The translations under genes were made by a program, and so were the position numbers. This document shows positions 49,662-58,142 of a stretch of DNA of 64,000 nt, piece by piece. Each line of letters opens with the position of its first letter. The first letter of the stretch is position 1. This stretch comes from Comamonas sp. SCN 67-35 (GTDB lineage: Bacteria > Pseudomonadota > Gammaproteobacteria > Burkholderiales > Burkholderiaceae_C), in contig MEFV01000008.1 of the NCBI GenBank assembly GCA_001725255.1, positions 186,001 to 250,000 on the forward strand, given 5' to 3'. A model generated the notes under the pieces. The model was not told where the DNA came from. It saw nothing but the letters and a program-made list of their open reading frames with translations, and did not search any database.

Positions 49662-51902
49662 TCAACGCTGCAGCGCCTTGCGCGTCATGCGGTAGCCCGA
49701 CTCGATCAGTTGGTCGATGGTCTGGCGCGAGAAGTCGTAGTCCCTGGATGACGGTTCATCCTCGCTGTTTTCGCGGACGATGCGGGTGATCGTCATCGGC
49801 GCATCCTCGCCCATCATCGCGATGAAGCGCGGGCGATGGCGGATGCGCTCGGCGGCTGTGGCCGGCAGATCGGCGACGATTTCGTCGACCAGTCTGCGGA
49901 AATCGCGCACCAGGGTGCGTGTTCTCAGGTCATTGTGAATGCGTTCCGAGTAGAGGATTTCGCTCTGCCGGGCCATGGTTTCGGCGAGGTTGGCGGGCAT
50001 GGCGTTGCGCTTGCCGGGGAACAGGTCGATGATGAAGACGCGCTTGCCGGCCGATCCGCAGCGCTGCACGACCAGATCCAGCGGTGAATTGCTGACGATG
50101 CCGCCGTCCCAGTAATGCCTGCCGTCGATCGTCGTCCACGGGAAGCCGGGCGGCAGGCTGCCGCTGGCGATGATGTGCGCGGACGTCAGGTCGTCCACAT
50201 AGCTGTCGAAGACGACGAGTTCGCTGGTCTGCACATCGACCGCGCTCACCATGAGCCGAACCGGGCTGGACCTCAGCTTGCCGAAGTCGACGTATTTTTC
50301 AAGCAGCTTGACGGCGGGCGCGTTGTCGTAAAGGCTGGCCCAGCGGTGCGGCCACTGCTCCGGGCCAAGCATCGGCTGGAACCAGCGCGGCGTGAAAAAT
50401 TGAGGCACGCCGAACAGCGCGATCTGCCCGCACGCCAAGTCCCGGCGCAAATTCTCGTCTGCAATGAACGGCGTGGCGATGGCCAGATCGTTCCAGAAGG
50501 CGGTCAGTGCCTCTGCAGCGCGGTCGGGATTGCCGGCGATGATGGCGCCATTGAAGGCGCCGATCGACACGCCGGCGACCACGTCCGGGCGGACGCCGGA
50601 CTCTTGCAACGCCCGGACCGCGCCGCATTCGAACCCGCCAAAGGCGCCCCCGCCCTGCAGGATGTAGATGGTCTGGTTGGGGATGTGGCTCAGCGTGTAG
50701 TCCGGATCGGACAGGCGCGCCTTGCTCGACTTGAGGTTCACCCGGTGCTTGATGAGCAGCTCGGTCACCTTGGTCTCTTCCGTCGGCCGCCCGAACGAGA
50801 ACAGCGCGCGGGGCACGTCACCCTGCAGATAGAAGGTCGCGAAGGATTTCGACTGCAGTGATCCGCGCTCTATCCTTTCATCACTGGCGTCGATGTGACC
50901 GAGCATGTTGAAGCTCAGATCGAACATCTCGCTGTAGAAATAGGTGACTTCGTCGTAAGGCACGCGCTGGCCGAGCATGTTGCGGGCCGCGGTGCGGCCC
51001 TGCCGGATGGCGTTGTCCCAATGTTCGACGCGGCGCTGGCGGCTGAAGATGGGGTCGAAGAAATTGGCCACGTCACCAGCGGCGAAGACCCCGGGCTGAC
51101 TCGACTGCAGGAAGCGATCGACGACGATGCCGTTGTCCACTGCGATGCCGCTGCCCTGCAGGAAACCGGTTTCCGGGTTCACGCCGACGCCGATCACCAC
51201 CATGTCGCAGGAGATGGTCCGGCCACCCTGCGTTCGTACCGCCTCGACCGCCGTTTCGCCGTGAAATGCCGCCGGACTGTCGCCGACGATGATGTCCACG
51301 CCATGCTGGTCGAAGCCGCGCTGGAGAAAAACCGAAACCCCCGGCATGTGGAGTTTCCCGAGCAATTCGCTGCGTTCGAGCAAGGTGACTTCCAGGCCGA
51401 TCTGCCGCAGCGAGGCCGCGACCTCCAGGCCGATGAAGCTGCCGCCGACCACCACGGCCCGCCGTGCATCTCGCGCACGGGCGCGGATGGCTTCAGCGTC
51501 GTCCAGCGATCGAAGATAGAAGACGCCCGGCAGTGCTGCGCCGGGCAGCGACAAGCGCTTGGGCGATGCCCCGGTGGCGACGAGCAGTTGCTCGTAGTGG
51601 ATCTCCGCGCCGGGCTTGGTACGAACGGATTTCCGCCCGGGATCGATGGCGGAAACAGGGGTGCCGAGAAGCAGTTCGACCGCCAACTCGCCGTATCGAG
51701 CCTTGCTGAGCACCTGCCTGGGTGGCGGCGCCTGCTCGGCCGTGAGGGCGATCTTCGACAGCGGCGGCCGGTGGTAGGGCAGATGCGACTCGGCACCGAG
51801 CAGGAGAATGCTTCCCTCGGCGCCCTCGGTCCGCAGGGTTTCCACCGCCGTGGCGCCGGCCAGGCCACCGCCGACGACGATGAAATCAAAGTGCTTGGTC
51901 AT
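49662..51902 (-). CDS. Fusion of a pyridine-nucleotide reductase with a patatin-like phospholipase and DUF3734
   Basis: 746 residues in one intact frame from ATG 51902. Residues 1 to about 400 are an FAD/NAD(P)-dependent ferredoxin-reductase-like enzyme: FAD motif VVGGGLAGATAV (9-20), NAD(P) motif VVVGGSFIGLEV (150-161), GVFAAGDVAN (271-280) and a reductase C-terminal domain. Residues from about 411 are patatin-like: oxyanion loop GGGAFGG (417-423), nucleophile Ser446 in GVSIG and catalytic Asp599 in DGG. The tail (about 625-746) looks like DUF3734. The two enzymes are normally separate proteins. The fusion might couple redox state to lipid or ester hydrolysis; this is inference. GC is somewhat lower than in gyrB beside it. 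Confidence 0.88.
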   Translation of the reverse strand: MTKHFDFIVVGGGLAGATAVETLRTEGAEGSILLLGAESHLPYHRPPLSKIALTAEQAPPPRQVLSKARYGELAVELLLGTPVSAIDPGRKSVRTKPGAEIHYEQLLVATGASPKRLSLPGAALPGVFYLRSLDDAEAIRARARDARRAVVVGGSFIGLEVAASLRQIGLEVTLLERSELLGKLHMPGVSVFLQRGFDQHGVDIIVGDSPAAFHGETAVEAVRTQGGRTISCDMVVIGVGVNPETGFLQGSGIAVDNGIVVDRFLQSSQPGVFAAGDVANFFDPIFSRQRRVEHWDNAIRQGRTAARNMLGQRVPYDEVTYFYSEMFDLSFNMLGHIDASDERIERGSLQSKSFATFYLQGDVPRALFSFGRPTEETKVTELLIKHRVNLKSSKARLSDPDYTLSHIPNQTIYILQGGGAFGGFECGAVRALQESGVRPDVVAGVSIGAFNGAIIAGNPDRAAEALTAFWNDLAIATPFIADENLRRDLACGQIALFGVPQFFTPRWFQPMLGPEQWPHRWASLYDNAPAVKLLEKYVDFGKLRSSPVRLMVSAVDVQTSELVVFDSYVDDLTSAHIIASGSLPPGFPWTTIDGRHYWDGGIVSNSPLDLVVQRCGSAGKRVFIIDLFPGKRNAMPANLAETMARQSEILYSERIHNDLRTRTLVRDFRRLVDEIVADLPATAAERIRHRPRFIAMMGEDAPMTITRIVRENSEDEPSSRDYDFSRQTIDQLIESGYRMTRKALQR

Positions 51903-52010
51903 GTTTCGGTTTTCGTGATCTTGGCGGCCGCGTCTGTTAATTTGTTTCTTCCGCCCGTGGGGAACGGATACCAAAAAGCACATGCGTACTTTTTTGGAAT
52001 GACTGATTTT

Positions 52011-54161
52011 TCATTGTCTCGCCCCTTGAACATCACAAAGACCTGCGGCGCCGATGCGGTCACCCTGATCGAGCAGCCATAACTGCCCCCGTGTGAAGAA
52101 AGATTCGCCCATCAGATACGAACCCGTCATCGGAGCGGTCAACGAACGTTGGCAGAGGTTCAATGGTGGCATCGACTGCTTGAGCGATTGAATGAATCGT
52201 TCTGCTGCTGCATCCACATCGGGTGAGACCGTGTGCAGAACGCTCCAGCGAATACCGTTGTATGTCCGTGCCACCCCCACGAAGACCTGTTGCGCACCGA
52301 CACGAAAAGGCGTTTGCCATAGCCTGACGGTGACGACCTCCTTGCCTTGCGGGTTCTCGATCGGCCGCTCGAAAGCCAGCTCATTGACACGGTCATTCCA
52401 GAGCGCCGGCGCGAGCGGTGCCGTGGTGTAGTCCAAACCCTGTCGGGCAAGGCGCAGCAAATTCTTCAGATCAGGAGTATCGGCCGGGAGCCAGCCCGCT
52501 CGGCTCAAAAGACCGGACAATGCTTGCGCACTTGGCGTGGCGATGGCAAACGAAAGCGGTTGTTCCGGTGCGCCGAAAAGAGACGATGTGCTCGCGAGTT
52601 TTTGAGCGCGCAGCATGTCATCCAAAGGATGATTGACGTGGATGATTGCTTCCGGTGCAGGAGCCGGGACTGGCAGCGTGCGAGTGGCGGCATAGGCAAC
52701 AAACCCGGCGATCGTGATCGCGATCAAGCCGAAAGCCACCGTTTTCTGGTGGCGTCTGGTTGGCATATTCCAATCAATTTTCCCGCTTGCAGTCAGCCAT
52801 TCCGTCAGGCTGATGCCCACAATAAGCCAAAGTGCACCAACCAGGTAACCCGCCCAGATGTCACTTAAATAGTGCACGCCGAGAATGATGCGACTGAGGC
52901 CGATCAGGAGCACAAGCCCGACAGTCCAAAAGAACAGGTTGAGCCGCACCTTCCATCGGGTTGCAGAGCGCATGAGCAGGTAGCCAAGGAACCCGTAAAA
53001 GGCGACAGCGGCGGTTGCGTGTCCGCTCGGAAACGAATAAGAAGTTTCAAGCAGGGCGGCTTCGGTCGGCCTGGGTCGCTCGAACGCCAACTTGCTCAGG
53101 GCGCTAAAAGCTGCCGCCCCCAGGCCAGACACCAACAAACCCACAATCGCGTATTTCCGGTTCAAAAGCCAGAGCAGCAGCGCCACCGCAGCCAACAGCA
53201 CCCCGACCACCGACGACTGGCCCAGATCGGTGATCCAAACGAACGGAGGAATGATCTCCGGCACGCGAAAAGCGGCAACCAGCTGGGACGTTGCGTGATC
53301 AATCGCGACAATCGGATCGGAAGTGACAACATCCTCGACGATGCCGGCGAACAAGGCCAGAACATAGGTGAATGCCAAGGCGAGAACCGTCAGCGGCAGG
53401 CCTTGAAAATGGGTGCGATCGATCCGTTCCGTGAGGAAGCGGATGCTGTCTGGATGTTCGTGTACCCATCGCCGAACGTAGGCATTGCGACCCAGAGCCG
53501 CCTTTGTCGAGCGAATGAGAGAACCTGCGACCCGCCATATGTCACGACCCCTGCGCGCAACGAAGCGTTGCAGGAGCCAAAGCAGCGCCCAAGTGACAAG
53601 CACAGCCACCAACACCATTCCGGCCCGTGACATCCACGTTTGCGCAACCTTTAGCGACTGTCCGAACAGATAGCCGCCGCCGACCCACTGTGCTCCCCAG
53701 CCGATCGCTCCCAGGAAGTTCCAGAAAAGGAAGGTGCGGTATCTCATTCCCACGGTACCGGCGACGAATGGCGCAATTTCCTTGACGCTGGGTATGAAGC
53801 GCCCCAGAAAAACGCTCCTGGCGCCATGCCGGTCAAAAAATCGGTGAGCCTGCTCGAAATGACCAGGGGTCAGGAACCAGATGCCATCACGCGTCCATTT
53901 ATTGCCATAACGCTCTCCCAGCCAGTAATTGAAATTATCACCAACGACAGCGCCAGCAATGGCGAATAACAACAGATCGCCGAAGTCCAGGTAACTGCCG
54001 GCCGCCAGGGCCCCCAGCATCAGAAGCAACGTCGAGCCGGGCAGAAAAAGTCCGACCACAAGCGCCGTTTCCAGCAGAGCAGCCAAGAAGGCCGCCCAAT
54101 AACCGAGCATATGGAGGTGCTCGATGAATGGCAGGATGGAACTGAACAATCTCTCGATCAA
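52011..54161 (-). CDS. DedA-PAP2-LssY three-domain membrane protein
   Basis: 716 residues from a TTG at 54161 with GGAGAGG 6 bases upstream; an ATG at 54227 gives 22 more residues but has no ribosome site. The first part (about 10-200) is a DedA/SNARE-associated domain with ETALVVGLFLPGSTLLLMLG and FLGRFIPSVKEIAPFVAGT. The middle (about 255-440) is a PAP2 phosphatase with KLAFERPRP, YSFPSGHATA and SRIILGVHYLSDIWAGY, all catalytic residues present. The C-terminal part (about 500-690) is LssY-like. It probably flips or dephosphorylates an isoprenoid or phosphatidic lipid. Codon use and GC (about 55 percent by eye) are unlike the core genes. Confidence 0.85.
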   Translation of the reverse strand: MIERLFSSILPFIEHLHMLGYWAAFLAALLETALVVGLFLPGSTLLLMLGALAAGSYLDFGDLLLFAIAGAVVGDNFNYWLGERYGNKWTRDGIWFLTPGHFEQAHRFFDRHGARSVFLGRFIPSVKEIAPFVAGTVGMRYRTFLFWNFLGAIGWGAQWVGGGYLFGQSLKVAQTWMSRAGMVLVAVLVTWALLWLLQRFVARRGRDIWRVAGSLIRSTKAALGRNAYVRRWVHEHPDSIRFLTERIDRTHFQGLPLTVLALAFTYVLALFAGIVEDVVTSDPIVAIDHATSQLVAAFRVPEIIPPFVWITDLGQSSVVGVLLAAVALLLWLLNRKYAIVGLLVSGLGAAAFSALSKLAFERPRPTEAALLETSYSFPSGHATAAVAFYGFLGYLLMRSATRWKVRLNLFFWTVGLVLLIGLSRIILGVHYLSDIWAGYLVGALWLIVGISLTEWLTASGKIDWNMPTRRHQKTVAFGLIAITIAGFVAYAATRTLPVPAPAPEAIIHVNHPLDDMLRAQKLASTSSLFGAPEQPLSFAIATPSAQALSGLLSRAGWLPADTPDLKNLLRLARQGLDYTTAPLAPALWNDRVNELAFERPIENPQGKEVVTVRLWQTPFRVGAQQVFVGVARTYNGIRWSVLHTVSPDVDAAAERFIQSLKQSMPPLNLCQRSLTAPMTGSYLMGESFFTRGQLWLLDQGDRIGAAGLCDVQGARQ

Positions 54162-54517
54162 AACAACCCTCTCCGGGCGATTGGCAGATGCTGGTGGGCT
54201 GGAGGTCGAGCCTCGAGCCTTCGCCATGCGGTGTCAAGCTCGTCCACTCTATCTTGGCGTACCGCAGGAGCAGCTGCATGGCACGCAGGTTCCTGGTGCG
54301 CCGGTGGATCAGCGTTGCCTTGGTGCTTCGCATCGAGGGTGTGCCTTGGCCCCTGAAATCGTCGCGACCCGCTGAGTTGCCGTTTCCCCCGCGGAAGAAA
54401 CGGCGGACCCGTGCCCACCGGCTGCGGGACGCCCGCGGTTGCGAGGCTCGTCGCAGTGGCTTGGCGGCAGCGCCGTGGGTAGCCCTTGCGGGTGCAGGGC
54501 AAGCGAGTTGCCAGGCA

Positions 54518-54582
54518 GATTGTTTCTTTATTGGAAACAATCAAATTCAAAAACCAGTCTTTTAAAGACTAGGGAAAACCCT
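54518..54582. promoter_or_regulatory. Cluster of three inverted repeats upstream of the DUF4148 gene
   Basis: Within 65 bases lie GATTGTTTC-N7-GAAACAATC (54518-54542), AGTCTTT-T-AAAGACT (54556-54570) and AGGG-AAAA-CCCT (54571-54582). All three are perfect. The stretch is AT-rich and lies about 120 bases before the DUF4148 start, in a 537-base region (54162-54698) without another recognisable gene. It looks like a control region with one or more operators; the regulators are unknown. Confidence 0.5.
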
Positions 54583-54698
54583 CACACTACGAGTCATCGA
54601 AGGGCGCCACAGCGCTCCTCCGGTAAGGGAAGTGGCTCAGGCCACCCATTGACCGAATGTTTTTTTGTTTGGTTTGTCACGTTTTCAGGAGAAAGACC

Positions 54699-54998
54699 AT
54701 GATCCGCAAGAATTTCGCTTTTGCTTCCGTCGCCGCCGTGCTGCTCGCTTCCGGCACCGCTTTTGCCGCGGGCTCGCAGCCTGCCGCGGGCGAAGCGCCC
54801 TTCTTCCAGGCACAGAGCGTCGCCGCGGGCGCCAGCCAGGTGCAGCGTGCCACTGTGTCGGCACAGGCGCCGCTCGCAGGCAATCTGCCGGTCGCTCAAA
54901 CGGCCACGACGAGCGATCTGAGCCGTGCGCAGGTGCGCGAAGCCACGCGTGAAGCGCTGACCCACGGCTTCCGTCCGGCCAGCGGCTATCAGTCCTGA
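54699..54998 (+). CDS. Small exported DUF4148-like protein
   Basis: 99 residues. MIRKNFAFASVAAVLLASGT is the start of a signal peptide (cut after AFA). The mature part is Ala/Gln-rich and ends with LSRAQVREATREALTHGFRP, the segment typical of DUF4148, a family abundant in Burkholderiales. AGGAG precedes the ATG. A strong terminator follows. Function unknown; probably periplasmic. Three inverted repeats upstream suggest tight control. Confidence 0.8.
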   Translation: MIRKNFAFASVAAVLLASGTAFAAGSQPAAGEAPFFQAQSVAAGASQVQRATVSAQAPLAGNLPVAQTATTSDLSRAQVREATREALTHGFRPASGYQS

Positions 54999-55042
54999 TC
55001 GGATGGCGCGATGAGGCCGGTCGCTGCCGGCCGTCAGACGCA

Positions 55043-55072
55043 GGGGCACGCGGTTCGCCGTGTGCCCTTTTT
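55043..55072 (+). terminator. Rho-independent terminator of the DUF4148 gene
   Basis: GGGCACGCGG-TTCG-CCGTGTGCCC is a 10-pair stem with a UUCG-type loop and one G-T pair, followed by TTTTT. It lies 46 bases after the stop. Confidence 0.88.
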
Positions 55073-55104
55073 CGTGGGCGGGTGATGACGGGCCCGCACA
55101 TGCC

Positions 55105-56586
55105 TCAGGGCTGGCGCGGTGGCTGCAGGATGGCGCGAACGAGGTTGCGGCTGTGTGCGCCGAAGTGGCGCATCAGCGTGGCGATGCTGGTCTCCAGCGC
55201 CGCGCGCGATGCCGGTCCCTGGCGAGCGACCTCGGCCATGAGGTCGATCCGGCCCGCGTGCACGCCGAAGTCGAACGTCGGGTCGTCCACATATCTGGAC
55301 GGCACCGAGGCGAGCATCTGGTCGGTGACGGCCTTGCCCATGGAAGACGATTCCAGCGAGACCACATCGCGCAGCGTGTCGTCGTTCCATGAGCCATAGC
55401 TCGCGTCGGTCTTCGTGTCGTGCAGCGCGTTCTCCAGCGCCGTCGTCTGGCGCGCCCTGGCGCTGGCCTGGATCATCTGGCTTTCATAGCGTTCGAGCAC
55501 GAAGTGGCGGTTGGACAGCAGCACCACCATGTCGTTCTTGCGCGCGGGCAGGCCGAGCACCGCCAGCAACTGGATGCCGATGAGCCGCGCCGTCGAGAAC
55601 CCCGGCGCGAGACTCGCGTGGTAGGGCTGGGTCAGGTCCTGCGCGTAGTGCGACGCCAGGCCCGTGAAGCGCCAGCCCCAGTACGGATGGCCGCTTTGGA
55701 AGGCCAGCTCGGCAAGGCCCATGTACTGGTGCAGCCGCAGTTCGGGGTAGGTGCGCTTGAGAAAACCGGCGGCGGCGTAGATCAGCGCCGACTCGTGGTA
55801 ATAGCCCATGTGAAACGGCGCCTGCGTGGCGAAGCTCAGGCTCGGGTTGCCGAACGGCAGCTTGCCGAAGCCGTAGAGCGGCCCCCAGGCCGAGGGGCTG
55901 TCTTCCCAGAGGTTCACGTCCATGCCGTAGTCGGGCTCGTCGCTGGCGCTGGCGAGCACGGCGAGCGGCGCCACCTTCTCGCCCGGCTCCAGGCGCACGA
56001 AGCGGTGCTTTTCGCCGTCTTCGGCGCTCAGCGGCAGCGCGCTCACGGCGTCGTGCGGCATGCGCGCGGCTGTGGGCTCGGGCCCCCAGGGGTCGGGCTG
56101 CACGTAGAGCGCCAGGCGGCTTTCGGGTGAGACGCGCAGCGCCATCAGGAAGGCCTTGCGCAGCGCCTGCGGGCCCTGGCTGGCCACGGCAGGGTCCAGA
56201 CGCAGCGCGGCGGGCAGCGGCGGGTAGTGGACGATGTGCGCGCGCGCCCAGGCGTCCTGCGCATCGATCAGCCGGGCGATGGCCGGGGCCTGGTCGGCGA
56301 GGAAGTCTTCCAGCGGCTCGGCCGTCACGGGCGCGGCCTGGCTGACTTCGGGCAATACCTCGAAGGCGCGGTAGGAGGCCAGCGCATGGTTGCTCCAGGC
56401 CCAGGCGGCGGGGCTGGCGCACAGGGCGAGCAGGGCGGCGAGCAGCAGGCGCTTGATGGGGTGACGCTTTGTGGTGGGAGCGGCTTCAGCCGCGAATGGC
56501 TCCGTGCAGGCCTTCGCGGCTGAAGGAGGATGGGAACATCGTGGGGTCCCGGCTTCAGTCGGTGGAGGGGTAGCCGGTGATGGCAC
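55105..56586 (-). CDS. Exported zinc-dependent P1-nuclease/phospholipase-C-like protein
   Basis: 493 residues if read from ATG 56586. A signal segment RLLLAALLALCASPAAWA is followed at once by WSNHALASYRA; a mature N-terminal Trp is the zinc ligand in S1/P1 nucleases and phospholipase C. Further ligands are likely in HYAQDLTQPYHAS (HxxxDxxxPxH) and in GHPYWGWRFT. It probably cleaves phosphodiesters in the periplasm. The first 45 codons are odd: they run through a REP-type hairpin (56484-56525) and into the end of the FGGY gene. No ATG, GTG or TTG lies nearer the signal peptide, so the true start is unresolved. Confidence 0.72.
   Translation of the reverse strand: MPSPATPPPTEAGTPRCSHPPSAAKACTEPFAAEAAPTTKRHPIKRLLLAALLALCASPAAWAWSNHALASYRAFEVLPEVSQAAPVTAEPLEDFLADQAPAIARLIDAQDAWARAHIVHYPPLPAALRLDPAVASQGPQALRKAFLMALRVSPESRLALYVQPDPWGPEPTAARMPHDAVSALPLSAEDGEKHRFVRLEPGEKVAPLAVLASASDEPDYGMDVNLWEDSPSAWGPLYGFGKLPFGNPSLSFATQAPFHMGYYHESALIYAAAGFLKRTYPELRLHQYMGLAELAFQSGHPYWGWRFTGLASHYAQDLTQPYHASLAPGFSTARLIGIQLLAVLGLPARKNDMVVLLSNRHFVLERYESQMIQASARARQTTALENALHDTKTDASYGSWNDDTLRDVVSLESSSMGKAVTDQMLASVPSRYVDDPTFDFGVHAGRIDLMAEVARQGPASRAALETSIATLMRHFGAHSRNLVRAILQPPRQP
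56484..56525. repeat. REP-type palindrome CTTCAGCCGCGAA / TTCGCGGCTGAAG
   Basis: Perfect 13-base arms (56484-56496 and 56513-56525) around a 16-base centre. The left arm sits in GGTGGGAGCGGCTTCAGCCG, the classical REP head found in Pseudomonas and Xanthomonas-type genomes. A third weaker match, GGCTTCAGTCGG, follows at 56551. REPs are usually intergenic, yet this one lies within the reading frame of the exported nuclease-like protein. Confidence 0.7.
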
Positions 56587-58117
56587 GGATGTCGGCGTAC
56601 AGCGGCTTCAGGCGATCGTACATGCGCCGGTAGACGCGCCGGTAGAGCTGCTCGTAGGTGCGCACGTGTGCGGGGTCGGGCGTGAAGACGCGGCCCACGC
56701 GCGTCATCGCCTGCGCGGCGCTGGCGAAATTGGCGTGCAGGCCCAGGCCGACGCTGGCGATGATGGCCGCGCCCAGGCCGCTGGTCTCGTACAGGTGCGC
56801 GCGCTCGCACGGCAGGTTGAAGACGTCGGCGGTGATCTGCATCGCCGCGTCGCTCTGCGAGCCGCCGCCCGCCACGCGCAGGCGCGTGATGCGCGCGCCA
56901 CCGCGCCGCTCGATGCGCTCCCTGGCCTCGCGCAGCGCGTAGGCCAGTCCTTCGAGGATGGCGCGGTACAGGTGTGCGCGCGTGTGCACGTCGCCGAAGC
57001 CGATCACGGCGCCCTTGGCCTCGGGGCCGGGCACCTTGATGCCGGGGTTCCAGAAGGGCTGCAGTGTCAGGCCCAGCGACCCGGCGGGCACGCGGCCCAC
57101 GAGGGCGTCGAACAGGCTCTCGGGCGTGACGCCCAGGCGCGTGGCCTCCATCGCCTCGTTCTGGCCGAACTGCTCCTTGAACCAGTTGACCATCCAGAAG
57201 CCGCGCGTGATCTGGATTTCGGTGTTGTAGTGGCCGGGGATCGCCGCCGGGTAGGGCGGGATGAAGCGCGTGGCCTCCAGATAGCGTGCGGTGGTGGTGT
57301 TGAAGGTGGCGGCCGTGCCGTAAGAGAGGCATCCGATCTCGGGCGTGAGGCAGCCCGCGCCGAGCACCTCGCAGGCCTTGTCGGCCGCGCCGGCAATCAC
57401 GGGCAGCCCCGCCGGGAGGCCGGTCTGCGCCGCCGCCTCGGGCGTGACGCGGCCGATCACCGTGCCCGCGGGCACGAGTTCGGGCAGCATCGCGCGGCGC
57501 ACCGGCAGCGCGTGCCACTTCCAGTCGTGCGCGCCCGCCCAGCGCCCGTGCTTGTAGTCGAAGGGCACGTAGCCGACCTGCGAGGCCACCGAATCGACCA
57601 TGCGCCCCGCCAGGCGCCAGTGCAGCCAGCCCGGGAGCAGCAGGAACTTGTCCACGCGCGCCCAGAGCTCGGGCTGGTGCTGCGCGATCCAGTTGGCCTC
57701 GGCCTCGTGCTGGAAGTGCCGCACCGTGGCGCGCATGCCGATGCCGGCGAAGGCCGCCTCCCACCACCAGGGCAGGCGCGGCGCGCGGGCCGCACGGCGC
57801 TGGTCCAGCCAGATCATCGAGGGGCGCAGCGGCTGGCCGTGTGCGTCGAGCGTGACGGGCACGGCGCGCTGCGTGGTGACGACCACGCCCGCGATCGAGG
57901 CCGGTGGCACCGTGGTGCGCGCCATGAGTTCGCGCGTCGCCGTGCACAGCGTCTGCCAGAAGTCCTCGGGCTCGCATTCCATCCAGCCGGGCTCGGGCGA
58001 GCGGTAGTGGGTGATGGCCACCTGCGCCTTGTCCAGCAGATTGCCCCGCAGGTCGAACAGCAGCGCGCGCACGCTTTGCGTGCCGTGGTCGATGGCGAGC
58101 AGGCAGGGCGGGGGCAT
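56555..58117 (-). CDS. FGGY-family carbohydrate kinase
   Basis: 520 residues from ATG 58117. CLLAIDHGTQSVRALLFDLR opens domain I, PSMIWLDQRR and PVIAGAADKACEVLGAG mark the substrate and hinge parts, and RLRVAGGGSQSDAAMQITAD the ATP-binding domain II. The family phosphorylates glycerol or sugars. The neighbours (a GlpD-like dehydrogenase and an alkyl-DHAP-synthase-like enzyme) point to a three-carbon or related polyol; specificity is not certain. Last gene of the operon, 25 bases after the dehydrogenase. Confidence 0.87.
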   Translation of the reverse strand: MPPPCLLAIDHGTQSVRALLFDLRGNLLDKAQVAITHYRSPEPGWMECEPEDFWQTLCTATRELMARTTVPPASIAGVVVTTQRAVPVTLDAHGQPLRPSMIWLDQRRAARAPRLPWWWEAAFAGIGMRATVRHFQHEAEANWIAQHQPELWARVDKFLLLPGWLHWRLAGRMVDSVASQVGYVPFDYKHGRWAGAHDWKWHALPVRRAMLPELVPAGTVIGRVTPEAAAQTGLPAGLPVIAGAADKACEVLGAGCLTPEIGCLSYGTAATFNTTTARYLEATRFIPPYPAAIPGHYNTEIQITRGFWMVNWFKEQFGQNEAMEATRLGVTPESLFDALVGRVPAGSLGLTLQPFWNPGIKVPGPEAKGAVIGFGDVHTRAHLYRAILEGLAYALREARERIERRGGARITRLRVAGGGSQSDAAMQITADVFNLPCERAHLYETSGLGAAIIASVGLGLHANFASAAQAMTRVGRVFTPDPAHVRTYEQLYRRVYRRMYDRLKPLYADIRAITGYPSTD

Positions 58118-58142
58118 CGTGCGATGACTATGAAGGGTGTAG

